Below are positions 1-8,880 of a DNA stretch of 64,000 nucleotides, piece by piece. Numbering within the stretch: the stretch's first letter is position 1; the number at the start of each line of letters is the position of its first letter. Source of the DNA: Microcaldota archaeon (lineage in GTDB: Archaea > Micrarchaeota > Micrarchaeia > Anstonellales > JAGGVH01); assembly GCA_020854835.1 (NCBI GenBank), contig JAHKLX010000015.1, positions 62,001 through 126,000 on the forward strand, in the 5' to 3' direction. The notes beneath the pieces were generated by a model. It worked only from the letters and a program-made list of their open reading frames with translations, had not been told where the DNA came from and did no database searches. A program made the position numbers and the translations under genes.

Positions 1-183
1 TTATTAATTCTACCCCCTCTCCCGAAACAAGTTATTAATAATTACAAAATTTCATTTAAAAATACATTCATTATCACTTGCCCATATTATTTTTCCAAAA
101 TACTTTTATTTTATTTTTTACAATCTATTATTTTTATCGGAAATTAGAAACTAAATTTATAAAATAATATATCAAATTTTTAA

Positions 184-1353
184 TTATATATCTTTATTTG
201 TGATGTAAGTACTGAGTGCAAAATACATCCAAGCTTGCCCCCACCGAATAAATCTTATTTTTCTTTGGTTATTGGATAATAGTTTATTATAATTATTTCT
301 AAACCAATTTTTCTCTTTTTTATGCCAATATTTCTCTTTGTAAAAATATAAATTTTCAAACATCATATTTTCAAGTGTCCACTTTAAAATTTTATCAGCA
401 TACAAAAATTTTTTTTCATCACTAAATAACCATATTCCTACTGCACACGAAACTATGTCACTTCTTGATTTTTTTCTCAAATCAAACCAAGGCACTCCTT
501 TCTCCCAGTCAAAAAATTTTTTTTTATAAGTTTCTATGGCTAATTTTATGTTTTTATCGTATTTATGAATTTTTAAATCTTTCAAAGCTTTTTTTGTAAA
601 TTGTATGGTGAAACCTGTGTGATAATTGTCTATCAATTTTTCTTTTTTTCCATAATTCCAAAGACCTGTTTCTAATTGATTTTCAAAAATTTTTTCAATC
701 AATTCTTTAGCTATGTATTCATTTTCTTTTTCTTTAGTGATCAAATACATTCCTGAAAATACATTGGCGGCCATTGCATTGACATTGTAAACTTTTCTTG
801 AATCTAATGGGGTATAACTAAAAAAATATGAATTTTTTTCTAAATTATTTAATTCATTAATATAAAATTTTTTTACTGAATCAAAAACTGGCGAAACTTC
901 CTCACAGTATTTTTTTTGATATTCGATCAAAGCTAAGGTGCTTAACGAAGTCGATGTAATATTCGGAGTATCTTTTGGTATTTTTATATTGGAATACCAG
1001 TCGAAAGGATATCCCCATGCCATATTATTTGATTTTTTACTTTTACAGTTTAACAATAAACTTCTAAGTTTTTCTGCCGTTTCTATTTTGCAATTTTTTT
1101 TATGTAAATATCCCATTAAAAACAATGCTATGGAATTTGAGTATATTTCTTTTTTTACATGCAATATTTTGCGTGTTTCGATTGGAAAACGATGTTCCAA
1201 TAAAAGAAAAGGAGCAGAAATATATTTTTTATATATTATTTTTGACCACAATCCATCGCCTTTGATATCATAAGGATCATAGCCGTAAAAATTACTGTTA
1301 TCTGCGTCAGTTAGGATTTTATCTCTCAAAATACATAATTTATTCATATTCAT
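184..1353 (-). CDS. Polysaccharide-cluster protein, alpha/alpha-toroid-like, function unknown
   Basis: A 389-aa soluble protein rich in Trp, Tyr and Lys with no signal peptide or membrane segment. It is almost entirely helical in character, with repeated aromatic motifs (WGYPFDW near residue 113, GLWNYG near 233, VPWFDLR near 293, RWGQAWM near 373). This resembles (alpha/alpha)6 toroid proteins of polysaccharide loci, which include epimerases, lyases and cyclase-like folds. The start codon overlaps the stop of the upstream glycosyltransferase as ATGA, so the two are translationally coupled; an ATG two codons in is also possible. The context suggests a surface-glycan role. The exact reaction cannot be read from the sequence. 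Confidence 0.6.
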   Translation of the reverse strand: MNMNKLCILRDKILTDADNSNFYGYDPYDIKGDGLWSKIIYKKYISAPFLLLEHRFPIETRKILHVKKEIYSNSIALFLMGYLHKKNCKIETAEKLRSLLLNCKSKKSNNMAWGYPFDWYSNIKIPKDTPNITSTSLSTLALIEYQKKYCEEVSPVFDSVKKFYINELNNLEKNSYFFSYTPLDSRKVYNVNAMAANVFSGMYLITKEKENEYIAKELIEKIFENQLETGLWNYGKKEKLIDNYHTGFTIQFTKKALKDLKIHKYDKNIKLAIETYKKKFFDWEKGVPWFDLRKKSRSDIVSCAVGIWLFSDEKKFLYADKILKWTLENMMFENLYFYKEKYWHKKEKNWFRNNYNKLLSNNQRKIRFIRWGQAWMYFALSTYITNKDI

Positions 1354-2462
1354 TGATATTCACCATATATTTCTTTTAAAAACTTAAGATTTTTTTTCCA
1401 GATATATGTATTCTTAATTTTTGCAACATTCATTTTCATTTTGTTAATTTCAGATTTGTTTATTTTTTCATACAAATTTTTTATTTCTTTATGATTTGGC
1501 CATACATTATATCCGTATTTATTTTCATTTATAAATAATAATGTAGGATTGGGTGTTGCTATAATTATATTGCCTGAATTTAAAGCTTCATAAACTCTGT
1601 TGCTTTCACAGTATTTATTGTTTAGTGGTTCTTGAGCGAAAGCAACTATTGAACCATCAAAATATTCTAGTGTTTTTAACAGCATATTTCTGTTAACATA
1701 TCCGACAACTTTTACTTGTTCTAAGACCCCGGCCTTTGTTGCAATATTTAAGAATTTGTCTCCATCGCCCCCAAAATATATAATCCTTAAATTTTTATTG
1801 TATTTCAATGCTTCGATAAATGGTTTTAACGGTCTTGCTTCACTAATTGTACTAATCATAGATAGCCAAATATGCTTTTTGTCCATATCTTTTATTATCT
1901 CATGAGGTTTTATTTCTTCATTAAATGAATCTGGAAAATTCCGTATCACAAACATTTTCGCTTTTTTTAACTTGTACATCCTTTTAAGCAGTTTTCCTCT
2001 TTCAGGATTGGCATTTATTACTATATCAGAAAACTTTATCATATATCGTTCAAGGAAAACGAAATATTTTATCAGTAATCTAGTATCATTCATCCCTGTT
2101 GCGAGTTCGTGTGTGTCATAAATAAGTTTTTTTCTTTTGATCAGTTTTGTTAATACTCCGTACGGCAATGTTTCGAAATCATGTGTGTGGATTACGTCTA
2201 TTTCAGTACCTAGGATCTTTCTTATGAAAAAAATCAGGGTAAGTATTTTTTTAATAGTTTTTGATACAATATTTTTAGGTTGTTCTATAGGACAAACCCT
2301 CTTAATTTTAATCTTGTTATATATCTCTTCTTTTTTAATATTACTAAAATTCATTATAGTAACTTCATGGCCTAAAGAGATTATCGATTGGGCCTCTTTT
2401 ATTACTCTTCCATCTTCGTAGGGATATATTGGGTCATGTCCCAATATCATTAATACTTTCAT
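1350..2462 (-). CDS. GT4-type glycosyltransferase
   Basis: A GT-B glycosyltransferase of about 370 aa. The N-terminus MKVLMILGHD is the usual first strand of the acceptor domain. A DTHE motif follows near residue 117, and the C-terminal nucleotide-sugar domain carries the paired acidic signature (E in CESNRVYEALNSG near residue 300). The start at 2462 was chosen over an upstream in-frame ATG because a GGGGGG SD lies just before it and the family N-terminus fits. It overlaps the end of the epimerase gene by 29 bp. It is clearly related to the glycosyltransferase at 3540-4679 (shared DxHE and NxVY/NKIF blocks). Donor and acceptor are unknown. Confidence 0.85.
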   Translation of the reverse strand: MKVLMILGHDPIYPYEDGRVIKEAQSIISLGHEVTIMNFSNIKKEEIYNKIKIKRVCPIEQPKNIVSKTIKKILTLIFFIRKILGTEIDVIHTHDFETLPYGVLTKLIKRKKLIYDTHELATGMNDTRLLIKYFVFLERYMIKFSDIVINANPERGKLLKRMYKLKKAKMFVIRNFPDSFNEEIKPHEIIKDMDKKHIWLSMISTISEARPLKPFIEALKYNKNLRIIYFGGDGDKFLNIATKAGVLEQVKVVGYVNRNMLLKTLEYFDGSIVAFAQEPLNNKYCESNRVYEALNSGNIIIATPNPTLLFINENKYGYNVWPNHKEIKNLYEKINKSEINKMKMNVAKIKNTYIWKKNLKFLKEIYGEYQ

Positions 2463-3531
2463 GTTTTCCCCCCAGAGTCTCATATATCCTATCTGCCACT
2501 TTATCATCCCACATATCCGGGATTTGTCCCGTTTTATATTTATTGTTTAGGATTGTTTTTATTATCGCGGTTATCTTTTTCGCATCCAATTCCTTTACCA
2601 ATGTGTTTGTCCCGATTTTTGTGGTTATTGGCCTTTCTGTTGTTGTTCTTAGTGTTATGCATGGCACTCCCAAATATGTTGTTTCTTCCTGTATGCCACC
2701 GGAATCCGTTAAAACAAACTTGGCATTTTTCACATGCTTGATAAACTTCAAGTAATCCATAGGTTCTGTAATAATTAGGTTCTTGTTTTGTCTCATTTTT
2801 CCAATCAGGTTGAATTCCTCAAGTTTCTTGACCGTTCGAGGATGAATTGGAAATACCACTTTGGTATTTTTACATATCTTTTCAATTATACTTGCAATTT
2901 TTTCCAGGTTTTCTTTGTCATCCACATTTGCTGGCCTGTGGAATGTCACTATCCCAAAATCACCCTGCGTTATTAAACTCTGTTTGTCAATATCTGTTGT
3001 CATATCTATCAGATTGTTTATCATTACGTTCCCAACAAGATAACTGTTTTTTGACAAACCTTCTTTTTTCAAGTTCTTCATGCCTGAAGGTTCAGAAACA
3101 AAACGCAACGTTGATATCCTATCTGTTATAATCCTGTTGACCTCTTCTGGCATCGTCCAATCTCCGCTCCTCAAACCTGATTCAACATGTATTATCTTAA
3201 TGTTTAAATATAACGCAGCCATTGCAGCGCCCACAGTTGAGCTCACATCCCCAAACACTACCAAATAATCTGGGTTCTCTGATGTCAAAATTGGGTGTAT
3301 CTTTTTCATGATGTCACCGACCACTTCTGGTGGGAATCCACCATGAATCTCCAGGTTGTAATCAGGATCTGGAAGTCCTAATACCTTAAAGAAGACATCA
3401 TTGAGATTTTCGGAATAATGCTGTCCAGTATGTATTATTTTATAATCAATATTGTATTTTTTCGCCCTTTTGACCATGGGTGCCAGCTTCATCAGGTTTG
3501 GCCTGGTGCCGACAACAAAAATTAATTTCAT
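2434..3531 (-). CDS. wecB: UDP-N-acetylglucosamine 2-epimerase (non-hydrolysing)
   Basis: A 365-aa GT-B-fold epimerase that interconverts UDP-GlcNAc and UDP-ManNAc. Diagnostic motifs are GTRPNLMKLAPM at the N-terminus, HTGQHYSENL near residue 35, HVESGLRSGD near residue 115 (the family's HxEAGLRSGD) with downstream PEEVNR, HRPANVD near 198, HPRT near 230, and DSGGIQEE near 276. The length is normal for the family. It lies between two glycosyltransferases on the same strand. It presumably supplies ManNAc-type sugars (or a precursor of ManNAcA) for the glycan assembled by this cluster. Confidence 0.93.
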   Translation of the reverse strand: MKLIFVVGTRPNLMKLAPMVKRAKKYNIDYKIIHTGQHYSENLNDVFFKVLGLPDPDYNLEIHGGFPPEVVGDIMKKIHPILTSENPDYLVVFGDVSSTVGAAMAALYLNIKIIHVESGLRSGDWTMPEEVNRIITDRISTLRFVSEPSGMKNLKKEGLSKNSYLVGNVMINNLIDMTTDIDKQSLITQGDFGIVTFHRPANVDDKENLEKIASIIEKICKNTKVVFPIHPRTVKKLEEFNLIGKMRQNKNLIITEPMDYLKFIKHVKNAKFVLTDSGGIQEETTYLGVPCITLRTTTERPITTKIGTNTLVKELDAKKITAIIKTILNNKYKTGQIPDMWDDKVADRIYETLGGKHESINDIGT

Positions 3532-3539
3532 AATCCCAC

Positions 3540-4679
3540 CTATTTTTTCATTAGATCCAAGTAGATGTTTATAAACCTGCTTTCATTAGCCTCCCAGTTA
3601 TATTTGTCTTTTGCAGCTTTCATGCCGCGTTTTTTCATAATTTCAACTTCTTTAGGATTATCAATCATCCATTGTATTGCCTTTTGTATCTCCTTCTCAT
3701 TTGCAGGATTTACGCACAATCCTGTCTTTTCATTTTCAACGGTTTCTCTGTTTGTCAGTATATCATTACTTGTTATTATTGCACAACCATTTGTCATATA
3801 AGAGAATATTTTGTTTGATGATGCGTAAATGTTGTTCAGATTTGTCGGTTCGTAAAAAATGAATCCAACATCTGAGGCTATTTCTAATTCAGTAACTTTT
3901 TTTGCATCTACCCTGCCGAGCAGTGCAACCCTGTCATCAGATACCCTCAATTTGTATTTTTGGGTGTTTCCTGCAATCAAGAATCGGATATTTTTATTTT
4001 TAACCTTTTCAAACGCACGTAGTGTTTCTTCAATCCTACGATTGTGTATGCGACCACAGTAAATGAATAAGGTATCACTGGAGAGCACCCCATATTCTTT
4101 TCTAATGCGCTTTTTTATCATATCATAATCTTTTGGGGCGTATTTTTGTGTTGAATAGTTTTCCATGATCTGGAATTTCTTCCCGAATTTTTCCTCTAGA
4201 AATTTCGCCCTGTGTTCGTTTGTTGTTATTCTCGCATCAGTATTGGGAATTATTACACTTTCGATTAAATTAAATATAGATCCCAAAAATATATTGTTTT
4301 TGTTCATCTCCAGTTCTGAAAATATCTCGTGTGAGTCATAGAGTATTTTACCTCTGTTTAGCTTTGCAGATATGTATGCTTGTATAAGCGTATCAGCATC
4401 ATTTGCTTGATATATATCTGCTTTCGTAAGCGCACCGTGGATTGCGGATATGGCTGGAAATAATATGTAATTCTGAAATTTTAGGATAATACGGTTATCT
4501 GAATAATAAGGTACCACTCTTCTAATAATTAGTTTATTTTTTTTAATTATTTTTTCATCGTCTTTTTTGTCTTGCTGGCAAATTACTTCAATATCAAATT
4601 CATTTGATAGTGTTTCCGTTTCTTTAATTATTCGGCTGTCTTGCGTATAATTATTTCTAAGAAACATCACTACCCTCAT
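3540..4679 (-). CDS. GT4-type glycosyltransferase
   Basis: A 379-aa GT-B glycosyltransferase. The N-terminal RVVMFLRNNYTQDSRI segment resembles acceptor-binding domains. A YDSHE motif lies near residue 117, and the C-terminal domain carries YEPTNLNNIYASSNKIF and NGCAIITSN, the sugar-nucleotide pocket. It heads the minus-strand cluster with wecB and the second glycosyltransferase. Its start lies 52 bp from the divergent Alg14-like gene, with a TATATA element midway, so its mRNA is probably leaderless. Linkage specificity is unknown. Confidence 0.85.
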   Translation of the reverse strand: MRVVMFLRNNYTQDSRIIKETETLSNEFDIEVICQQDKKDDEKIIKKNKLIIRRVVPYYSDNRIILKFQNYILFPAISAIHGALTKADIYQANDADTLIQAYISAKLNRGKILYDSHEIFSELEMNKNNIFLGSIFNLIESVIIPNTDARITTNEHRAKFLEEKFGKKFQIMENYSTQKYAPKDYDMIKKRIRKEYGVLSSDTLFIYCGRIHNRRIEETLRAFEKVKNKNIRFLIAGNTQKYKLRVSDDRVALLGRVDAKKVTELEIASDVGFIFYEPTNLNNIYASSNKIFSYMTNGCAIITSNDILTNRETVENEKTGLCVNPANEKEIQKAIQWMIDNPKEVEIMKKRGMKAAKDKYNWEANESRFINIYLDLMKK

Positions 4680-4702
4680 ATTAATATACCTAAACTTAGA
4701 TT

Positions 4703-4709
4703 TATATAT
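4703..4709. promoter_or_regulatory. Shared TATA element between divergent glycosylation genes
   Basis: A TATATA core sits midway in the 51-bp gap between the glycosyltransferase start at 4679 and the Alg14-like start at 4731. The distance is about 25-27 bp each way, the normal archaeal spacing from TATA to a leaderless start. One element could serve both directions. Confidence 0.6.
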
Positions 4710-4730
4710 TTTATTGTTTCTTCATTCTTC

Positions 4731-5180
4731 ATGCGCATCCTTTTGGTTTCCTCGGCTGGTGGACATTTCAAAGAGCTTATGAGAATTTATGACGGTTTGG
4801 ATAAGAAAAAGCATGAAATTAAAATTGCCACTGTTAAAAGAGGAGATACAGAAGGAAAAGCGGATTATTATATAACTGAGATTTCAAGAAATCCGATAAA
4901 TTTTTTCATTAATAGGTGGGAATCATTAAAGATTTTATGGAATTTCAAACCAGATTTAATCATGTCAACAGGTGCAGGCACTGCTTTGAATATGTGTACA
5001 TGTGGCAGAATGCTATTCTGGAAAAAAATTTTATATGTGGAAACTGTCAGCAGAGTTGAAAATCTATCTTTAACTGGGAAAATCCTCTATTATTTAAGAT
5101 TGCCTAACAAATTTATTGTCCAATGGCCCAATCTAACTAAAAAATACAAAAGGGCAGAATATTGGGGGAGAGTTTTATGA
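4731..5180 (+). CDS. Alg14/PssD-like glycosyltransferase subunit
   Basis: A 149-aa protein beginning MRILLVSSAGGHFKELMRI. The SAGGH motif is diagnostic of Alg14/PssD/Cps14F, the membrane-associated subunit that recruits the catalytic partner of a two-part GlcNAc or hexose transferase. The start at 4731 was chosen because homologues begin here and a TATA element lies about 25 bp upstream; the longer frame would read through that promoter. The stop overlaps the next start as ATGA, so the two subunits are coupled. The motif STGAGTALNMC near residue 83 matches the family. Confidence 0.85.
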   Translation: MRILLVSSAGGHFKELMRIYDGLDKKKHEIKIATVKRGDTEGKADYYITEISRNPINFFINRWESLKILWNFKPDLIMSTGAGTALNMCTCGRMLFWKKILYVETVSRVENLSLTGKILYYLRLPNKFIVQWPNLTKKYKRAEYWGRVL

Positions 5181-5650
5181 AAATATTTGTTACAATTGGT
5201 ACTGCGCTCCCTTTTGACCGTTTGATCAAAGAATTAGATGATGTGACAGGAAAAAACAAGTGGACAGTTAATGCTCAAATAGGGAATTCCACTTGTGAAC
5301 CAAATAATTTCAAAGCAACTTTCCAATTTCTGAAACCTTCTGATCTGAAAAAAGAAATCGATTCTGCAGAGGTTGTTGTTATGCACGCAGGAGTTGGCAC
5401 AATTTTGGATTTGATAAACATAGACAGGAAATGTGTTCTTGTTCCCCGCTTAAAACAGTTTGGCGAGGCAGTTGATGATCATCAATTGCAAATCTGCAAG
5501 GAATTGGAAAAACAAGGGGCAGTTGTTTGTTATGATATGGAAAACTTAGAAAAATCAATAAAAAAAGCCAAACCCTTATCAAAAATTGATCCAAAAGAAT
5601 ACAAACAGCTGAAATCAAATATAAATAAATATATAGATTCGTTCATTTGA
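5177..5650 (+). CDS. Alg13/PssE-like glycosyltransferase catalytic subunit
   Basis: A 157-aa homologue of the C-terminal half of a GT-B (GT28) enzyme. It begins MKIFVTIGTALPFDRLIKEL, and the VTxGT motif is typical. HAGVGTILDLI near residue 71 and DDHQLQICKELEKQG near residue 99 form the UDP-sugar binding site. The start at 5177 overlaps the Alg14-like stop. Together the pair should form one bipartite transferase, probably adding the second sugar to a lipid-linked GlcNAc made by the adjacent GlcNAc-1-phosphate transferase. That order of reactions is inferred from the eukaryotic Alg13/Alg14 system. Confidence 0.85.
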   Translation: MKIFVTIGTALPFDRLIKELDDVTGKNKWTVNAQIGNSTCEPNNFKATFQFLKPSDLKKEIDSAEVVVMHAGVGTILDLINIDRKCVLVPRLKQFGEAVDDHQLQICKELEKQGAVVCYDMENLEKSIKKAKPLSKIDPKEYKQLKSNINKYIDSFI

Positions 5651-5740
5651 TTAAACGTTCATTTAATTAAAAAAACGCTTAGAAATACAAAGACAGCAAC
5701 TAACAATAGTTTATATCCTTATCGTAAACTTTAATCAAAT

Positions 5741-5769
5741 AGTTTCCGATGAAACAGGAAACTTTTTTA
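5741..5769 (+). terminator. Hairpin plus T-run terminator
   Basis: A 7-bp inverted repeat (AGTTTCC and GGAAACT) with a 9-nt loop is followed directly by six T residues. It lies in the 139-bp gap between the convergent Alg13-like and GlcNAc-1-phosphate transferase genes. The shape is that of an intrinsic terminator for the plus-strand pair. Archaea mostly terminate on T-runs, so the stem may be incidental. Confidence 0.5.
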
Positions 5770-5789
5770 TAAAAAAACGTTCACTTGTT

Positions 5790-6743
5790 TCAGAAATACA
5801 TAATCAAAACAATCAAACCAAAGAATGCTTGAATTCCTATTAATAAAACGCTTAATTGGACTTCTGTTAAACCATTAAACACTTTCAATAAAACATCTGC
5901 CAAACCTCTTGGTTTTTCAGGAGCGTACAGTTTGCCATCTTTAAAGATTGCAAATGATTTTGGGAATTTATTAACTGCTTTGATAAAGAAGTCAAAAACA
6001 TGCGGAATAACCAAGATTGCTCCTGCTGACTCAAAATCTCCTATAATTACAACAGTTGCCAACGCTCCACCAATCAAGAAAGTTGTTGCATCTCCAGGGA
6101 ATATTTTTGCAGGATACCAATTAAATGCTAACAATCCTAACAAAGCACCAAGCATTGCCAAACATATTATCAATGGTTCTATCTTACCTGCAGAAAAGAA
6201 AAGCAAGCTCATAACAAAAAATATCACAATCCCTATACCAACTTCAGAACCATTAAATCCTGCCAGCATATTGGTTAAATTTGATGTAACTGTGATCCCC
6301 AAAGGTATTAACAAAACCGCATAAAATATTCCAAAATCAATTACTCCTAAAAATGGTATTCCCATAGTTGTTGTACCTGCTGCGATCGCCATTAAAGGAA
6401 TAGCTGCCAACATAGGTAAAAAGGCTTTGACGGCTTGGGGAATTTTAAACAAATCATCATAAATACCAATAAATTCTATTATCAACAAGGTTATGATTCC
6501 TGCCATCAAGGGAACCAAATCAAGTCCATTTCCAATAAATGTGCTGTGAGCTATTGCAATCAATATTGCAACAACAACACCTAATATAACTGCCAACCCT
6601 CCCGAATCAGCAACTTCAGGTTTGTCTGGCTTGTGCATATCTTTTCCAACAATTCCCCTTTCCTTGAGCTTTTTGATTAGCAAGGGCGTGAATAAAAATG
6701 TAATAATAAATGCCATCAAAAACACAAAAATTACAAATATCAT
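5790..6743 (-). CDS. aglH: UDP-GlcNAc:polyprenol-phosphate GlcNAc-1-phosphate transferase (MraY/WecA/AglH family)
   Basis: A 317-aa polytopic membrane protein with about nine to ten hydrophobic segments. It carries the family's cytosolic motifs: KPDKPEVADSGGLA near residue 39, GIYDDLFKIPQ near 93 (the DDxxD-like site), a GFNGSEVG block near 162, FPGDATTFLIG near 212, and HVFDF near 249. It transfers GlcNAc-1-phosphate to dolichyl phosphate, the first step of N-glycan or surface-lipid glycan synthesis. It starts after its own TATA-like element near 6767. The Alg13/14-like pair next door supports the assignment; the exact archaeal symbol is less certain than the family. Confidence 0.88.
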   Translation of the reverse strand: MIFVIFVFLMAFIITFLFTPLLIKKLKERGIVGKDMHKPDKPEVADSGGLAVILGVVVAILIAIAHSTFIGNGLDLVPLMAGIITLLIIEFIGIYDDLFKIPQAVKAFLPMLAAIPLMAIAAGTTTMGIPFLGVIDFGIFYAVLLIPLGITVTSNLTNMLAGFNGSEVGIGIVIFFVMSLLFFSAGKIEPLIICLAMLGALLGLLAFNWYPAKIFPGDATTFLIGGALATVVIIGDFESAGAILVIPHVFDFFIKAVNKFPKSFAIFKDGKLYAPEKPRGLADVLLKVFNGLTEVQLSVLLIGIQAFFGLIVLIMYF

Positions 6744-6800
6744 ATTTTTTTAATTTAATAAAATTATATAAACCTTTCAGACTTCTCCCAAAAAGCCAGT

Positions 6801-6808
6801 TTTATAAA
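6801..6808 (+). promoter_or_regulatory. TATA element, leaderless promoter
   Basis: TTTATAAA lies about 27 bp upstream of the ATG at 6832 with no SD between. This is the typical arrangement for a leaderless archaeal mRNA and supports that start. Confidence 0.55.
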
Positions 6809-6831
6809 CTTTACAGTTTAGTATTGTTTTT

Positions 6832-7131
6832 ATGTTATCTTTATTAAGTATGTTTGGCTTGGTTTTAATTCTTGCAGGTTGGGGTTATGAGACCTACCAA
6901 ACCCTCAAAGACAGACATTGCGATGTAAAATTAAATTTCGCATTATTATATTTTGTCGGAAGCTCATTACTGGCATTTCACGCATATGTTTTAAATGATA
7001 TGATATTTATCATATTAAATGTTGCTGCTGCCCTAATTGCTTTAATCAACATATACTACATTCTTTTTGGGGAAAAATATTCTCAACAATATAAAGATTT
7101 ATTGAAAAAAACTAAAAAGTCTAAAAAATAA
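6832..7131 (+). CDS. Small three-TM membrane protein, SemiSWEET/PQ-loop-like
   Basis: A 99-aa protein with three predicted transmembrane helices (about residues 3-18, 36-54 and 56-80) and a Lys-rich C-terminal tail. Size, three-helix layout and the YETYQTLKDR loop resemble SemiSWEET or lipid-A-biosynthesis N-terminal-like PQ-loop proteins, but no proline-glutamine signature is clear. It is a single gene between aglH and nth, transcribed from its own TATA box. Function is unknown. Confidence 0.6.
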   Translation: MLSLLSMFGLVLILAGWGYETYQTLKDRHCDVKLNFALLYFVGSSLLAFHAYVLNDMIFIILNVAAALIALINIYYILFGEKYSQQYKDLLKKTKKSKK

Positions 7132-7776
7132 TCATATCTTTTTTCCATATTCACATTCTTCATTCAAAGGACATTCTTCACAAGGTGGGTTAATTGGTTT
7201 GCAAAAGTATTTTCCAAACTTAACTAACAAACTATTGATTTTTTTCCAGTATTTTTTTGGCAGTTTTTTTCTTAATTCCATCTCAGTTTGAAAAGGATTT
7301 TTTGTTTTAACATAGCCCCAACGGTTTGTTATTCTATGAACATGAGTGTCAACACAAATTCCTTTTTTGTTAAATCCAACCGACACAACCAGATTTGCAG
7401 TTTTTCTTCCAACTCCTGGCAATTTAATCAATTCTTCAATTGTGTCTGGCACCCGAGAATCAAAATCTTCAACGAGCATTTTGCCCAATCTTTTTAGATT
7501 TCTAGCTTTGGTTTTGTAAAATCCAGTCCCGTATATTATCTTTTCAAGTTTTTTATTATTTATTCTTGCTAAATCTTCAGGAGTTTTTATATATTTAAAC
7601 AATTCTTCAACAATTGGTGCAGTGGTTTCATCTTTTGTTCGAGCACTTAAAACAGTTGAAACCAGAAGTTTAAAATGATTTTTTCTTTTATTAATCTTTT
7701 CAAGAGGAATAGTTTTACCTGCAACTATTTTTTCAACCTCCATAAAAAATTTTTCAATGTTTATAATGTCCTTCAT
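7132..7776 (-). CDS. nth: Endonuclease III (DNA glycosylase/AP lyase)
   Basis: A base-excision repair enzyme of about 214 aa removing oxidised pyrimidines. The helix-hairpin-helix reads LPGVGRKTANLV, with the catalytic Lys inside it, and the catalytic Asp follows in CVDTHVHRI. The C-terminal [4Fe-4S] ligands are visible as Cys-x6-Cys-x2-Cys-x5-Cys around residues 190-207. The start at 7776 was preferred to an in-frame ATG at 7800 because the latter lies on a TTTTAAAA element that sits 27 bp before 7776, and the shorter form is the usual length. Confidence 0.92.
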   Translation of the reverse strand: MKDIINIEKFFMEVEKIVAGKTIPLEKINKRKNHFKLLVSTVLSARTKDETTAPIVEELFKYIKTPEDLARINNKKLEKIIYGTGFYKTKARNLKRLGKMLVEDFDSRVPDTIEELIKLPGVGRKTANLVVSVGFNKKGICVDTHVHRITNRWGYVKTKNPFQTEMELRKKLPKKYWKKINSLLVKFGKYFCKPINPPCEECPLNEECEYGKKI

Positions 7777-7799
7777 TTTATTTTTGTTCAGCACCAACA

Positions 7800-7807
7800 T
7801 TTTAAAA
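7800..7807. promoter_or_regulatory. Palindromic TATA shared by nth and fibrillarin
   Basis: A perfect TTTTAAAA palindrome is centred 27 bp from the nth start at 7776 and 26 bp from the fibrillarin start at 7830. No other TATA-like element fits either start as well. It is consistent with one bidirectional leaderless promoter. Confidence 0.65.
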
Positions 7808-7829
7808 CTGTACTAAACTAACATTAATT

Positions 7830-8486
7830 ATGGTCATTAAAGAGATTTTTTCACAAATTTACCGTATAAACGGAAGACTTAGTACAAAAAATCTAAATCC
7901 TGGGGTATCTGTTTATGATGAAAAACTAATACGAGAAGGTAGAGATGAATACAGAGAATGGGATCTATTTCGAAGCAAGCTCGCAGGGGCTATTGCTAAG
8001 GGATTGAATGAAGTTCCATTGAAAGAAAATTCATTTGTTCTATACTTGGGAGCATCAACAGGAACAACAGTTTCACATGTTTCAGATATTGTTGGAATAA
8101 ACGGTTTAGTTGTAGCTGTTGAAATTTCTTCAGTATGCATGCCACCTTTAATACATCTTGCGGAGCAAAGAGGAAATATTGTTCCAATCATAGAGGATTC
8201 AAATCATCCAGAACGATATTCAGACGTCCCTAAAGTTGATTTAGTATATCAAGACATATCTCAAAGAAACCAAGTTGAAATTCTTCTAAAGAATATAAAA
8301 GCTTTTTTGAAACCAGATGGATATTATATGTTCTGTGTGAAATCACAAAGTATAGATGTAACAAAAAAACCAAGACAGGTTTATGATGAGGTTATTAAAG
8401 AGTTGTCAAAACATACAACAGTCATACAAACTCTACAGTTGGATCCATATGATAAACACCATATGTTTATATTTGGGAAGATCTAA
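7830..8486 (+). CDS. flpA: Fibrillarin-like rRNA/tRNA 2'-O-methyltransferase
   Basis: A 218-aa protein, the SAM-dependent catalytic subunit of C/D box sRNPs that 2'-O-methylates rRNA and tRNA. Family blocks are visible: YREWDLFRSKLAGAI near residue 46, YLGASTGTTVSHVSDIVG (SAM motif I) near residue 71, VAVEISS near 92, VDLVYQDISQ near 136 and GYYMFCVKSQSID near 166. Length matches archaeal orthologues. Its usual partner, Nop5, is not adjacent here. The end overlaps the convergent neighbour by 4 bp. It is probably leaderless. Confidence 0.96.
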   Translation: MVIKEIFSQIYRINGRLSTKNLNPGVSVYDEKLIREGRDEYREWDLFRSKLAGAIAKGLNEVPLKENSFVLYLGASTGTTVSHVSDIVGINGLVVAVEISSVCMPPLIHLAEQRGNIVPIIEDSNHPERYSDVPKVDLVYQDISQRNQVEILLKNIKAFLKPDGYYMFCVKSQSIDVTKKPRQVYDEVIKELSKHTTVIQTLQLDPYDKHHMFIFGKI

Positions 8487-8830
8487 TCCTCATCCTTCCT
8501 CCTCATTTTTCCCATAGTTTCTTGTTTAAGCTTAACTAGCGTTTCAAGTGCTTTTTGGCTTATATGGACTGTTAGTTTGTATTTGTCTCCATATGTATCT
8601 ATGAAAGACAGTTTTATCATGGCCTGTTCCGGGATTGCAACACCACTCACATTTTCAATTTCTGTGATATTTGTGTAGGGAACTTTTTCACTAATGTCTT
8701 CATCCTCAGTTTCGTATCTCAAAGAAAACCCGTTTTCATAAAGCTCAAGCTTTCCAATTTCCTTGTTTTCAAGGTCTTTCACCTTCTCTTCTATCTGAAG
8801 CTTTCCGAAATAAAAATGTGATATTGTCAT
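8483..8830 (-). CDS. PH-like small protein (paralogue of 16692-16982)
   Basis: A soluble beta-rich protein of about 115 aa with a short C-terminal helix (LVKLKQETMGK). The pattern of an ILYE/LYENGF strand, an acidic stretch, Y-x-x-I-x-x-I-E-x-x-x-GV and a D-x-x-GD-x-x-K hairpin recurs in the 96-aa protein at 16692-16982, so the two are paralogues. The strand-rich layout with one terminal helix suggests a PH-like fold. The ATG at 8830 was preferred to a GTG three codons earlier because GGTGGG lies 8 nt before it. Ligand and function are unknown. Confidence 0.6.
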   Translation of the reverse strand: MTISHFYFGKLQIEEKVKDLENKEIGKLELYENGFSLRYETEDEDISEKVPYTNITEIENVSGVAIPEQAMIKLSFIDTYGDKYKLTVHISQKALETLVKLKQETMGKMRRKDED

Positions 8831-8880
8831 ACCAAACACCCACCTTTTTTATTATCCAATGTAAGCGATAAGTTAAATCT

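Noticed and set aside
938-1273. Plus-strand frame of 111 codons opposite the first gene
   Set aside because: It is antisense to a gene with coherent coding character and has no promoter, SD or recognisable protein features.
5652-5785. Repeated AACGTTC words flanking the terminator
   Set aside because: Two short copies in a very AT-rich gap are not enough to call an operator or repeat element.
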